Source: Knoellia subterranea KCTC 19937 (GTDB lineage Bacteria > Actinomycetota > Actinomycetes > Actinomycetales > Dermatophilaceae). From it: a DNA stretch of 64,000 nt. Made by a program: the position numbers and the translations under genes. Below the pieces are notes generated by a model. It was not told where the DNA came from and did no database searches. It saw nothing but the letters and a program-made list of their open reading frames with translations. The DNA lies in NCBI RefSeq assembly GCF_000768685.1, contig NZ_AVPK01000007.1, forward strand, positions 1 through 64,000, written 5' to 3'. Shown here in pieces: positions 41,757 through 50,094 of this stretch (position 1 is the first letter of the stretch; each line of letters opens with the position of its first letter).

Positions 41757-42283
41757 CACTGCGAGAGAACGCAACTGGGGCCGTTGTCGGCGTCGTCATG
41801 GGCAGCGACAGTGACTGGCCGGTCATGGAGGCGGCATCGAAGGCGCTGGACGACTTCGGCATCGCGCACGAGGTCGACGTCGTGTCGGCGCACCGGATGC
41901 CCGACGAGATGATCGCCTACGGTCAGCAGGCGGAGGAGCGCGGACTGCGCGTCATCATCGCGGGCGCCGGGGGCGCCGCGCACCTGCCGGGCATGCTCGC
42001 GTCGGTCACATCGCTGCCCGTGATCGGGGTGCCGGTGCCGCTGAAGTACCTCGACGGCATGGACTCGTTGCTGTCGATCGTCCAGATGCCCGGCGGCGTG
42101 CCCGTGGCGACCGTGTCGGTCGGTGGGGCGCGGAATGCCGGGCTGCTCGCGGCCCGGATCCTCGGCGCCGGTGAGGGGGAGGAGGCCGCCCGGATCAGGG
42201 CGGCGATGGGCGAGTTCCGGTCGAGCCTGCGGGACGAGGCACACGCCAAGGGTGCTGCCCTGCGCGACCGCCGCGGTTCCTGA
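41753..42283 (+). CDS. purE: N5-carboxyaminoimidazole ribonucleotide mutase
   Basis: The 176-residue PurE isomerises N5-CAIR to CAIR. It shows [11 protein letters not shown] near 15-25, SAHRMP near 45-50, [12 protein letters not shown] near 71-82 and the C-terminal region [21 protein letters not shown]. This is the class I (PurK-dependent) type, consistent with the coupled purK. It overlaps purK by ATGA. Confidence 0.95.
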   Translation: MTLRENATGAVVGVVMGSDSDWPVMEAASKALDDFGIAHEVDVVSAHRMPDEMIAYGQQAEERGLRVIIAGAGGAAHLPGMLASVTSLPVIGVPVPLKYLDGMDSLLSIVQMPGGVPVATVSVGGARNAGLLAARILGAGEGEEAARIRAAMGEFRSSLRDEAHAKGAALRDRRGS

Positions 42284-42331
42284 CTCCGACTGGCTGGTGC
42301 GGCGGAGAGGGCAATAAGTCGAAGGGGTGGG

Positions 42332-42784
42332 TCAGCGGGCGGAGCCCTCGCTCTTGACGCGGGGCCACTCGATCTTGGGGCAGGTGTCCATCACGACGTC
42401 GAGCCCGGCCTTGCGGGCCCGGTCGGCCGCGGCCTCATCGACGACTCCGAGCTGCATCCAGATCGCGTCGATCTGGAGGCGGTCCCTGTGCGCGATGGCC
42501 TCGTCCACAACCGCGCCGACCTTCTGCGAGTTGACGAAGCAGTCGATGACCTTGATGTCCTGGTCGGGGATGTCGGCAATGCTCGCGTAGCCCTGCTCAC
42601 CGTGCACGGTCTCGGCGTTGGGGTGGACCGGGATGATGCCCTTGTGGAGCTCGTGCTTGAGCCACTGGGAGACGCCGTAGGCCGCGCGCTCGACGTGGTT
42701 GCTCAGGCCGACGACCACCCAGGTGCCCGGGTCGGCGAGGAGTTCGCGGACGAGTTCAGGATCGTTGCGGTGACGGAAAGTCAT
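42332..42784 (-). CDS. CoA-binding (Rossmann) domain protein
   Basis: The 150-residue protein is a single CoA_binding_2 domain: WVVVGLSNHVERAAYGVSQW near 22-41, IIPVHPNAE near 50, IDCFVN near 80 and IWMQLGVVDEAAAD near 107. These proteins bind CoA or nucleotides; no reaction is defined. The ATG at 42784 abuts the dispersed repeat (copy 2), which therefore occupies its promoter and leader region. Confidence 0.82.
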   Translation of the reverse strand: MTFRHRNDPELVRELLADPGTWVVVGLSNHVERAAYGVSQWLKHELHKGIIPVHPNAETVHGEQGYASIADIPDQDIKVIDCFVNSQKVGAVVDEAIAHRDRLQIDAIWMQLGVVDEAAADRARKAGLDVVMDTCPKIEWPRVKSEGSAR

Positions 42785-42786
42785 GC

Positions 42787-42842
42787 GACGACCGCCTGAG
42801 GACACGAGCGACGAAGGAGCGAGGCCCGGAAGGCCGAGGAGC
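42787..42842. repeat. Dispersed intergenic repeat, copy 2
   Basis: In reverse orientation this matches 28419-28477 at roughly 85% by hand, including the shared GACACGAGCGACGAAGG core. It contains the GGCCCGGAAGGCC inverted segment. It lies right upstream of the CoA-binding gene start, between divergent genes. Confidence 0.6.
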
Positions 42843-42925
42843 CTGACAGTGAATATGTCATGGTTCGCACTATGCACCCTTTGTGAAGTCTTGCGGGGGA
42901 GGGCGTGTGCGGGTTGGGTGGAGTC

Positions 42926-43945
42926 ATGCGATTCGGACTCTTCATTCCGCAGGGTTGGCGTCACGATCTCGTCGGCATCGAGCCCGACCAGCACTGGGGG
43001 GTGATGGCGGGGCTCGCACGGCGAGCGGACGGCATACGCGATTGGGAGTCGATCTGGGTCTACGACCACTTCCACCCGACGCCCCACCCGACCGAGGAGG
43101 CCGTGCACGAGGCGTGGTCGCTCATGGCGGCGTTCGCCGGGGTCACGGGTCGCGTGCGGATCGGGCAGATGTGCACGTGCATGAGCTACCGCAACCCGGC
43201 CTACCTCGCCAAGGTGGCGGCGACCGTCGACGTCATCTCGGAGGGGCGCCTCGAGATGGGGATCGGCGCGGGGTGGTACGAGCACGAGTGGCGCGCCTAC
43301 GGCTACGGCTTCCCCGGCGCGGGTGAGCGGCTCGAGCGGCTGCGCGAGGGCGTCGAGATCTTCCGGCAGATGTGGACGACCGGACGGGCCACTCTGGACG
43401 GCAAGCACTATCAGGTCGACGGAGCGATGTGCTTCCCGAAACCGTTGCAGGGCACGGCTTTCGAGGGTTCGGAGCGCAGCGGCATCCCCATGTGGATCGC
43501 GGGCGGCGGCGAGCGCAAGACGCTGCGGATCGCTGCCGAGTACGCCGACTACACGAACTTCGCCGGAGGCGACCCGGAGGTCTTCACCCACAAGAGCGAG
43601 ATCCTCAAGCAGCACTGTGCCGACCTGGGTCGCGACTTCGACACGATCACGCGGAGTTCGAACTTCAACGTCGTCATCGGCCGCAACGACAAGGAGGTGC
43701 AGGAGCGGCTCGCCTGGGTGGAGCAGCACCTGCGCGGCGCCGGCGTGCCCGACGAGGTCGTTGGGCGGACGATGGAGACCTATCGGACCGGTCCTGCTGT
43801 CGGCACCCCCGACCAGGTGGCCTCCGCACTGGCCGATCTCCAGGACCTTGGCATGACCTACGCGATCACGAACTTCGTGGAGTCGGCCTACGACCTGTCC
43901 GGGGTCGAGCTGTTCGAGCGCGAGGTCATTCCGGCCCTGCGGTAG
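42926..43945 (+). CDS. LLM-class (F420-type) flavin oxidoreductase
   Basis: The 339-residue luciferase-like protein has a TIM-barrel with GLFIPQGW at the start, GQMCTCMSYRNPAYLAKVAATVDVISEGR near 89 and GIGAGWYEHEWRAYGYGFP near 120-138, the pattern of F420-dependent members. It probably uses reduced F420; substrate is unknown. GGTGGAGTC upstream of the ATG at 42926 serves as ribosome site. It precedes an acyl-CoA dehydrogenase that has its own -10 box. Confidence 0.85.
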   Translation: MRFGLFIPQGWRHDLVGIEPDQHWGVMAGLARRADGIRDWESIWVYDHFHPTPHPTEEAVHEAWSLMAAFAGVTGRVRIGQMCTCMSYRNPAYLAKVAATVDVISEGRLEMGIGAGWYEHEWRAYGYGFPGAGERLERLREGVEIFRQMWTTGRATLDGKHYQVDGAMCFPKPLQGTAFEGSERSGIPMWIAGGGERKTLRIAAEYADYTNFAGGDPEVFTHKSEILKQHCADLGRDFDTITRSSNFNVVIGRNDKEVQERLAWVEQHLRGAGVPDEVVGRTMETYRTGPAVGTPDQVASALADLQDLGMTYAITNFVESAYDLSGVELFEREVIPALR

Positions 43946-43953
43946 CCCGTCGC

Positions 43954-43959
43954 TAGGAT
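43954..43959 (+). promoter_or_regulatory. Leaderless -10 box TAGGAT
   Basis: TAGGAT lies 7 nt before the GTG at 43967. Confidence 0.55.
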
Positions 43960-43966
43960 CACCGCC

Positions 43967-45133
43967 GTGAGTGCGAACGAGAACTTCCCCCTGTTCCAGG
44001 TCAACGAGGACCACGAGGCGATCCGCGAGGCCGTGCGTGACGTGGCCGAGGCCAAGATCGCGCCCTTCGCGGCGGCGGTCGACGAGGAGGCCCGCTACCC
44101 GCAGGAAGCGCACGACGCCCTTGTCGCGTCCGACTTCTTCGCGCCGCACGTGGCCGAGGAGTACGACGGGGTCGGCGCAGACGCGCTCGCGACCTGCATC
44201 GTCATCGAGGAGGTGGCCCGCGTCTGCGCGAGCTCCTCGCTCATCCCGGCGGTCAACAAGCTTGGCTCGATGCCGGTCATCCTCGGCGGCTCCGAGGAGC
44301 TCAAGCAGAGGTACCTCCCGCCGCTCGCCCGCGGTGAGGCCGGCTTCTCCTACGGCCTGTCCGAGCGTGAGGCCGGCTCCGACACGGCCGGCATGAAGTG
44401 CCGCGCCAAATCAGACGGTGACGACTGGATCCTCAACGGCCAGAAGTCGTGGATCACGAACGCCGGTGAGTCCGAGTACTACACCGTCCTCGCCGTCACC
44501 GACCCCGACGGGGCGCGCGGCAACAACATCACCGCGTTCGTCGTCGAGAAGTCCGACGAGGGCTTCACCTTCGGTGAGAAGGAGCGCAAGCTCGGCATCA
44601 AGGGCAGCCCGACCCGCGAATTGCACTTCGACAACGTCCGCATCCCGGGCGACCGCATCGTCGGTGCACCCGGCGAGGGCCTCAAGATCGCGCTGCGCAC
44701 CCTCGACCACACCCGCGTCACCATCGGTGCGCAGGCCGTCGGCATCGCGCAGGGGGCGCTGGAGCAGGCCACCGCCTACGTCAAGGAGCGCAAGCAGTTC
44801 GGCAAGCACATCGCCGACTTCCAGGGCATCCAGTTCATGCTCGCCGACATGGCGATGGAGCTCGAGGCCGCGCGCCAGATGGTCTACGTCGCGGCGGCGA
44901 AGTCCGAGCGCGGCGACGCCGACCTGTCCTTCTTCGGTGCGGCGGCCAAGTGCTTCGCCTCCGACGTCGCCATGAAGGTCACGACCGACGCGGTCCAGCT
45001 GCTCGGCGGCGCCGGCTACACGCGCGACTTCCCGCTCGAGCGGATGATGCGCGACGCCAAGATCACCCAGATCTACGAAGGCACCAACCAGGTGCAGCGC
45101 ATCGTCATGGCGCGCCAGCTCCTCAAGGGCTGA
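43967..45133 (+). CDS. fadE25: Acyl-CoA dehydrogenase (FadE25-like)
   Basis: The 388-residue dehydrogenase has YGLSEREAGSDTAGM near 126-140 and, near the C-terminus, LGGAGYTRDFPLERMMRDAKITQIYEGTNQVQ (split here by the catalytic Glu in YEGTNQ). It resembles butyryl/short-chain acyl-CoA dehydrogenases and M. tuberculosis FadE25 (Rv3274c), which also neighbours purE-purK. Leaderless start from TAGGAT. A perfect palindromic terminator follows. Confidence 0.9.
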   Translation: MSANENFPLFQVNEDHEAIREAVRDVAEAKIAPFAAAVDEEARYPQEAHDALVASDFFAPHVAEEYDGVGADALATCIVIEEVARVCASSSLIPAVNKLGSMPVILGGSEELKQRYLPPLARGEAGFSYGLSEREAGSDTAGMKCRAKSDGDDWILNGQKSWITNAGESEYYTVLAVTDPDGARGNNITAFVVEKSDEGFTFGEKERKLGIKGSPTRELHFDNVRIPGDRIVGAPGEGLKIALRTLDHTRVTIGAQAVGIAQGALEQATAYVKERKQFGKHIADFQGIQFMLADMAMELEAARQMVYVAAAKSERGDADLSFFGAAAKCFASDVAMKVTTDAVQLLGGAGYTRDFPLERMMRDAKITQIYEGTNQVQRIVMARQLLKG

Positions 45134-45148
45134 CCGAACCGAACGACG

Positions 45149-45186
45149 AGGTATGCCGGCCGCGCACGTGCGCGGCCGGCATACCT
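45149..45186. terminator. Perfect 38-bp palindrome with octamer arms and T-tract
   Basis: AGGTATGCCGGCCGCGCAC (45149-45167) is exactly complementary to 45168-45186. Both arms hold GTATGCCG. A TTTT follows on the plus strand and pyrimidine-rich sequence continues. It lies between convergent acyl-CoA dehydrogenase and LCP genes. Confidence 0.85.
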
Positions 45187-45225
45187 TTTGTCTTCTGTCT
45201 GTTTGTCTTCTGTCAGTGTCGTGGG

Positions 45226-46566
45226 TCAGCCTCCGCTGGGCTTGCCGTCGGTGCCCGTCGGCGGCGCCTCGAGCGGCTGGTCCTCGCGCAGCATCGTGAA
45301 GAGCGCCTGGGCGCGTTCGGTGTCCCACTTGACCGAGGATCCCGCGGACGTCTGGTAGTTGACGCTCTGGAGGGGCACCGTGAGGCTCAGCGTCGAGTCG
45401 TTGCTGGCCCCGCGCATGGCCAGGAGGATGTTGGCCGCATCCTTCATCGAGGTGTCGTCGCCGACGCCGACCGCTCCGGCTGCGGTGTGCGTGAAGGACC
45501 AGTAGCGGAACGGGTTGAGCACCGTCGACGGTGTCGCCGCACCCTTCATGATCGCGCCGAGGAACTGGCGCTGCCGGTCCGCACGGCCGACGTCACCGCG
45601 CGGATCCGAGTGGCGGGCCCGGACGAAGCCGAGCGCGTTCTTGCCGTCGAGGACCTGGCAGCCCTTCTTGAGGTTGATGTGCGCGAACTCGTCGTTCATG
45701 TCGAACGGCACGCAGATGTCGACGCCGCCGAGACTGTTGACGACCTTGGCGAAGCCGCCGAAACCGATCTCGAGGTAGCCATCGATGCGGAGGTTCGTCA
45801 CCTGCTCGATCGTCTCGACGAGCAGCTTGGGCCCGCCGATGGCGTAGGCCGCGTTGATCTTGTTGCTGCCGTGGCGCGGGATCGGGACGAAGCTGTCGCG
45901 CGGGATGGAGATGATGACCGACTTGCCCCCGCCACTCGGCGTGTGGACGAGCATGATCGAGTCGGTGCGACGGCCCTCGGCGGATCCGGTCCCGAGTTCC
46001 TTGCGCTCCGCGGGCGTCAGGTCGTCGCGGGCGTCCGAGCCGACGAGGAGATAGGTGTTGCCGGGCGTCTCGGCCGGGCGGTCGCCGGCCGGTGCGTCCT
46101 CGACGCGCGACACCGAGTTCCAGGCGTGGAACGGGGTGACAACGAGGAAGGCGAGCCACAGGGCCAGGACGAGAAGGACCAGCCGACCCCAGCGGCGACG
46201 CCTCGGCGGACCGGCATCCATCGGGGGCGCGACCGGCCTACGGCCCCGCGGCGGGGGCGCCTGTCGCCGAGGGGCCGGGCGGGTCCGAACGGGCGGGGGC
46301 GTGTCCTGACCACGTCCAGGGGGGCCCTGCTTCTGGCGCGGCTGGGCCTCGCGGGCGGGTTGCTGGCGGGTCTGCTGCTGCCGCGACTGAGTCGGGCGCG
46401 GTGAGGTCTGCCGGGACGTCGCGGGACGGGCCGCCGCCGGGCGGCGTCCGCGGGTGTCGACGGTGTAGACGTCGTCCTCGTCCTCGATCGCGCGCCGAGG
46501 AGCCCGTGGCCGCCCCCGCTGGGGGATGGGCCGGGCGTCGTCTCCTCGCAGCGGGCGATCGGGCAT
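45226..46566 (-). CDS. LytR-CpsA-Psr (LCP) family glycopolymer ligase
   Basis: The 446-residue protein has a long Arg/Pro/Gln-rich cytoplasmic N-terminus (1-125), one membrane span (about 128-147) and an outer LCP domain: DSIMLVHTPSGGGKSVIISIPRD near 206-228 and the tract ending DPRGDVGRADRQRQFL near 325-340. LCP enzymes move glycopolymers from undecaprenyl-phosphate to peptidoglycan. Its place before a glycosyltransferase and a Wzm/Wzt exporter suggests it attaches this locus's polymer. The ATG at 46566 is favoured by GGAGG with 9-base spacing. M. tuberculosis Rv3267 is the positional counterpart. Confidence 0.87.
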   Translation of the reverse strand: MPDRPLRGDDARPIPQRGRPRAPRRAIEDEDDVYTVDTRGRRPAAARPATSRQTSPRPTQSRQQQTRQQPAREAQPRQKQGPPGRGQDTPPPVRTRPAPRRQAPPPRGRRPVAPPMDAGPPRRRRWGRLVLLVLALWLAFLVVTPFHAWNSVSRVEDAPAGDRPAETPGNTYLLVGSDARDDLTPAERKELGTGSAEGRRTDSIMLVHTPSGGGKSVIISIPRDSFVPIPRHGSNKINAAYAIGGPKLLVETIEQVTNLRIDGYLEIGFGGFAKVVNSLGGVDICVPFDMNDEFAHINLKKGCQVLDGKNALGFVRARHSDPRGDVGRADRQRQFLGAIMKGAATPSTVLNPFRYWSFTHTAAGAVGVGDDTSMKDAANILLAMRGASNDSTLSLTVPLQSVNYQTSAGSSVKWDTERAQALFTMLREDQPLEAPPTGTDGKPSGG

Positions 46567-46661
46567 GGGCTCCATCCTCCGCTTTTCGTCGCCGCAGGCG
46601 CAAAACGACTCGCCGCCCCCCTCGTGGGCCACGCACAGGCCCGTAGGGGATGATGCACGCG

Positions 46662-47672
46662 ATGAGCGATCCCACCGGTCCCCACTCCGACGCGACCGCC
46701 CACCCGGCGGTCAGCGTCGTCATGCCGGTGCTCAACGAAGGCCCACACCTCGAAGCCGCAGTCGCCCAGGTGCTGGCGCAGGACTACCCGGGCGAGTTCG
46801 AGGTCGTCCTGGCGCTGGGGCCCTCGACCGACGACACCGATGCGGTGGCTGCTCGTCTGGCGGCCCGGGACGACCGGGTGCGCACCGTCGCCAACCCGAG
46901 TGGCCGGACCCCCTCGGCGCTCAACGCCGCGATCTCGGCCTCCCGCCACGACATCGTCGTGCGCGTCGACGGTCACGCCGAGATCCCCGCCGACTACCTG
47001 TCCACGGCGGTGCGAACCCTCGCCGAGACGGGAGCAGACAACGTCGGTGGCATCATGCAGGCCGTCGGCCGCACCGACTTCGAGCGGGCCGTCGCCTGCG
47101 CAATGAGGAGCCGGATCGGCGTCGGCGGAGGGACGTTCCACCTCGGTGGGACGGCCGGACCGGTCGACACGGTCTACCTCGGCGCGTTCCGACGCAGCGC
47201 GCTCGACCGGGTCGGAGGCTACGACGAGCGCTACACCCGCACCCAGGACTGGCACCTCAACCTCAAGCTCCGTCAGTCCGGAGGCACGGTGTGGTTCACC
47301 CCGGACATGGCGGTGACCTACCGGCCGCGCTCCACCGTGGGTGCGCTGGCGCGCCAGTACCTCCAGTACGGCCGGTGGCGCCGGGTCGTCATCCGCGAGC
47401 ACCCCGGCACGGCGAACGCCCGCTACCTCGCGGCGCCAACGATGGTCGTGGGGACGACTGCCGCGGCCGCGCTCGGGGCGGTGTGGGCACCGGCTCTGGT
47501 CGTGCCCGCGGCCTATGCCGCAGGCGTCACGGTCGGTGGACTGGTCATCAGTGCGGGGGAGTCCCTGGGCACCCGGCTCCGGACCCCCGTGGCGCTCGCC
47601 ACGATGCACTGGGCCTGGGGTGTGGGCTTCCTCACCAGCAGGGGAGTCCCCAGCGAACCGGACCCTGCCTGA
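46662..47672 (+). CDS. Membrane-associated family 2 glycosyltransferase (ExoA-like)
   Basis: The 336-residue protein is a GT-A glycosyltransferase (VSVVMPVLNEGPHLE near 17-31; DGHAEIP at the DxD-like position near 105; a QDWHLNLKLRQSG region near 203-215) followed by two or three hydrophobic helices near its C-terminus (about 257-300). This is the pattern of ExoA-type enzymes that extend lipid-linked glycans on the cytoplasmic face. Three in-frame ATGs occur (46650, 46653, 46662); I take the last for spacing from AGGGGA. It is followed by the ABC exporter genes. Confidence 0.83.
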   Translation: MSDPTGPHSDATAHPAVSVVMPVLNEGPHLEAAVAQVLAQDYPGEFEVVLALGPSTDDTDAVAARLAARDDRVRTVANPSGRTPSALNAAISASRHDIVVRVDGHAEIPADYLSTAVRTLAETGADNVGGIMQAVGRTDFERAVACAMRSRIGVGGGTFHLGGTAGPVDTVYLGAFRRSALDRVGGYDERYTRTQDWHLNLKLRQSGGTVWFTPDMAVTYRPRSTVGALARQYLQYGRWRRVVIREHPGTANARYLAAPTMVVGTTAAAALGAVWAPALVVPAAYAAGVTVGGLVISAGESLGTRLRTPVALATMHWAWGVGFLTSRGVPSEPDPA

Positions 47673-47739
47673 GGACTGTTCGGTCTGTGACAGACTGAGC
47701 GGCCCTGCGTGTTGTCCCTGAACGAGGAGTGTGCACTCG

Positions 47740-48537
47740 GTGGAAATCGGCCACCTCAAGGCGCTCTGGCGACGTCGGGAGATTCTCCAGACGCTCGTGC
47801 GCCGCGACCTGAGGGTGAGATATGCCCGCAGCGTCCTGGGCTACCTCTGGACCATCCTCGACCCGCTGGCGATGGCGTTGATCTATTTCATGATCTTCGC
47901 GGTCATCTTCAAGCGGCCGGACGCCGGACACCACCCCTACTTCCTCTTCCTCCTCGTGGGGCTGCTCGCGTGGCAGTGGTTCAACTCGTCCGTGACGGAG
48001 ACCTCGCGTGCCCTGCTGGCCGAGGCCAAACTCGTCCGCTCGACGAGCCTGCCGCGTGAGCTCTGGGTCATCCGGGTCGTCATCGCCAAGGGCGTCGAAT
48101 ACTTCCTCTCGCTGCCGATCCTCGTGGCCTTCACCGCGATCTACATGGTCCGCGGTGACACGACCCTGAACTGGCGTCTCGTGCTCATCCCCATCGGCAT
48201 CCTGCTGCAGTTCCTCGTGCAGGTCGGGATCGGTCTCTTGCTGGCACCACTCACCGTGCTCGTCGAGGACACCCAGCGGGTCGTGCGGATCATCATGCGC
48301 ATGGCGTTCTACTGCACGCCGATCATCTACACGCTCGAGACCGTGCCCGAGACGCTGCGCAACTTCCTCTACGCCAATCCGATGAGCGGGATCCTCGAGC
48401 TCTATCGCGCCGGACTGTTCGACGAGCCACTCTCGCTCAAGCCGATCGTTGCCTCGGTCGTGGGCACCGTCGTGTTCATGTTCATCGGTTCGACCGTCTT
48501 CGGGCGGCTCGAGCGGTCCGTCCTCAAGGAGATCTGA
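47740..48537 (+). CDS. wzm: Polysaccharide ABC exporter permease (Wzm/TagG type)
   Basis: The 265-residue permease has six membrane spans and the ABC-2 signature of polysaccharide exporters: RRDLRVRYARSVLGYLWTIL (the amphipathic N-helix) near 20, then LLGL...WQWFNSS, and PLTVLVEDTQRVVRIIMRM near 168. With the ATPase it moves a lipid-linked polymer over the membrane. GTG 47740 has AGGAG ten bases upstream; GTG 47731 would be too close. It overlaps the ATPase gene (TGATG). Confidence 0.88.
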   Translation: MEIGHLKALWRRREILQTLVRRDLRVRYARSVLGYLWTILDPLAMALIYFMIFAVIFKRPDAGHHPYFLFLLVGLLAWQWFNSSVTETSRALLAEAKLVRSTSLPRELWVIRVVIAKGVEYFLSLPILVAFTAIYMVRGDTTLNWRLVLIPIGILLQFLVQVGIGLLLAPLTVLVEDTQRVVRIIMRMAFYCTPIIYTLETVPETLRNFLYANPMSGILELYRAGLFDEPLSLKPIVASVVGTVVFMFIGSTVFGRLERSVLKEI

Positions 48538-49283
48538 TGCCGGACGTCATGATCGAGGTCGACAACCTCGGGATCGAGTTCTATCGCTCGCGTCGGCGCA
48601 ACCTGTCGCTGCGCGAGATGGTCCTCAAGGGGCGCAACACCGCACCGACATCGACGTTCTGGGCGCTGCGCGGCGTCAACTTCACCGTGGGCCACGGCGA
48701 GGCCGTGGGGCTCGTCGGCTCCAACGGCACGGGCAAGAGCACTTTGCTCAAGACCATTGCCGGGGTGCTCATCCCCGACGAGGGCCGGGCCAAGATCTAT
48801 GGCGGTGTCGCCCCGCTCATCGAGTTGACCGGTGGCTTCCTCGGCGAGCTCTCGGCGCGCGAGAACATCTATCTCACCGCCGGCCTGCACGGCCTGAGCC
48901 GCGAGGCCGTGGACGAGCGTTTCGACGAGATCGTCGACTTCGCCGGGTCCCAGGTGCGCGACGGTCTCGACATGCCGTTCCGCCACTTCTCCTCGGGCAT
49001 GCAGGTGCGCCTCGGCTTCGCCGTCATCACGACCCTCGACGAGCCGATCATCCTCGTCGACGAGGTGCTGGCCGTGGGCGACGCCGCGTTCAAGGAGAAG
49101 TGCTACAAGCGCATGGAGTCACTCCTGGCGCAGAACAAGACGCTCTTCCTCGTCTCCCACTCGGAGAACGACCTGCGCCGCTTCTGCACTCGGGGCATCT
49201 ATCTGCGCAAGGGCGAACTCGTCGCCGACGGTGACATGGATCAGGTCCTCAAGCAGTACAACGCGGACGCCACCGGCGATTGA
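48537..49283 (+). CDS. wzt: Polysaccharide ABC exporter ATPase (Wzt/TagH type)
   Basis: The 248-residue ATPase has Walker A in GSNGTGKST (61-69), an ABC-signature-like HFSSGMQVRLG near 146-156, Walker B ILVDEVLAVGD near 167-177 and the H-loop SHSEND. The insertion LSLREMVLKGR near 23 is characteristic of polysaccharide-type ATPases. It lacks the C-terminal sugar-binding domain of O-antigen Wzt, so export needs no terminal-cap recognition domain here. It is the partner of the permease, overlapping by one to three bases. Confidence 0.9.
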   Translation: MPDVMIEVDNLGIEFYRSRRRNLSLREMVLKGRNTAPTSTFWALRGVNFTVGHGEAVGLVGSNGTGKSTLLKTIAGVLIPDEGRAKIYGGVAPLIELTGGFLGELSARENIYLTAGLHGLSREAVDERFDEIVDFAGSQVRDGLDMPFRHFSSGMQVRLGFAVITTLDEPIILVDEVLAVGDAAFKEKCYKRMESLLAQNKTLFLVSHSENDLRRFCTRGIYLRKGELVADGDMDQVLKQYNADATGD

Positions 49284-49299
49284 GTCGAGGGGACTCCGC

Positions 49300-50094
49300 T
49301 CAGCGGGCGGTCCAGCCCCCGTCGACGACGACGTTGGACCCGGTGACGAAGCCGGAGTGCCGTGAGGCGAGGAACAGCAGGGCCGTCCTGATCTCGTCGC
49401 GCTCACCGATGCGCCCGAGCATGGTGCGGCTCGAGAGCCGATCGATGAACTCCGCGTTCTCGCGCGCGGCCTCCGCCGGGAAGGGCCCGGGCGTGATGGC
49501 GTTGACCCGGATGCCGCTGTCGCCCAGTTCGGCCGCGGCATAGCGGGTGAGTTGCAGCAGGGCCGCCTTGGCCGTCCCGTAGAACGGCGGGGTGCGCCCG
49601 GCCTCCGTGTCATAGAGGCTGAGGTCCGGCCCGACCAGGCCATACATCGACGAGATGTTGATGATGCTCGGGGATCCGCCCAGCGCGCGGGCAGCGGCGA
49701 GCCCGGGGCGGGCCGCCTGGATCGCGCGCCACGCCGCCTTGACCGCGATCTCGTAGCCCTCGTCGAACAGCTCGTCGGTGGCGGTCGCCATGGACCCACC
49801 TCGGCCGACGTGCGCGTTGTTGACGAGGACGTCGAGCCGACCATGCTCCTCGGCGATGCGGCTGATGAGCTCGGGCCACTCCGGCGCGGTGACGTCGCAC
49901 GACTGGACGCTGATCGGGTGTCCCGCCTCGGCCTGGGCCGCTGCGAGTTCGTCGAGCACGGACTGGCGCCGACCGACGGCGACGACGTGGGCCCCGGCAG
50001 CGGCGAGCGCCTCGACCATGGGCGGTCCGAGCCATCCCGTGGCACCGCTCACCACGGCAACGGCATCGTCCAGGCGGAAGAGGTCGGAAGTCAT
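49300..50094 (-). CDS. Short-chain dehydrogenase/reductase in the glycan locus
   Basis: The 264-residue SDR has the cofactor motif SGATGWLGPPM near 16-26, NNAHVG near 93, the catalytic Ser in ISSMYG and YxxxK in FYGTAKAAL near 163. It ends in a typical VVVDGGWTAR. It overlaps the upstream SpsF-AKR gene by 4 bases (ATGA) and so probably acts in nonulosonate tailoring or precursor supply. ATG 50094 is chosen for this overlap. Substrate unknown. Confidence 0.82.
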   Translation of the reverse strand: MTSDLFRLDDAVAVVSGATGWLGPPMVEALAAAGAHVVAVGRRQSVLDELAAAQAEAGHPISVQSCDVTAPEWPELISRIAEEHGRLDVLVNNAHVGRGGSMATATDELFDEGYEIAVKAAWRAIQAARPGLAAARALGGSPSIINISSMYGLVGPDLSLYDTEAGRTPPFYGTAKAALLQLTRYAAAELGDSGIRVNAITPGPFPAEAARENAEFIDRLSSRTMLGRIGERDEIRTALLFLASRHSGFVTGSNVVVDGGWTAR

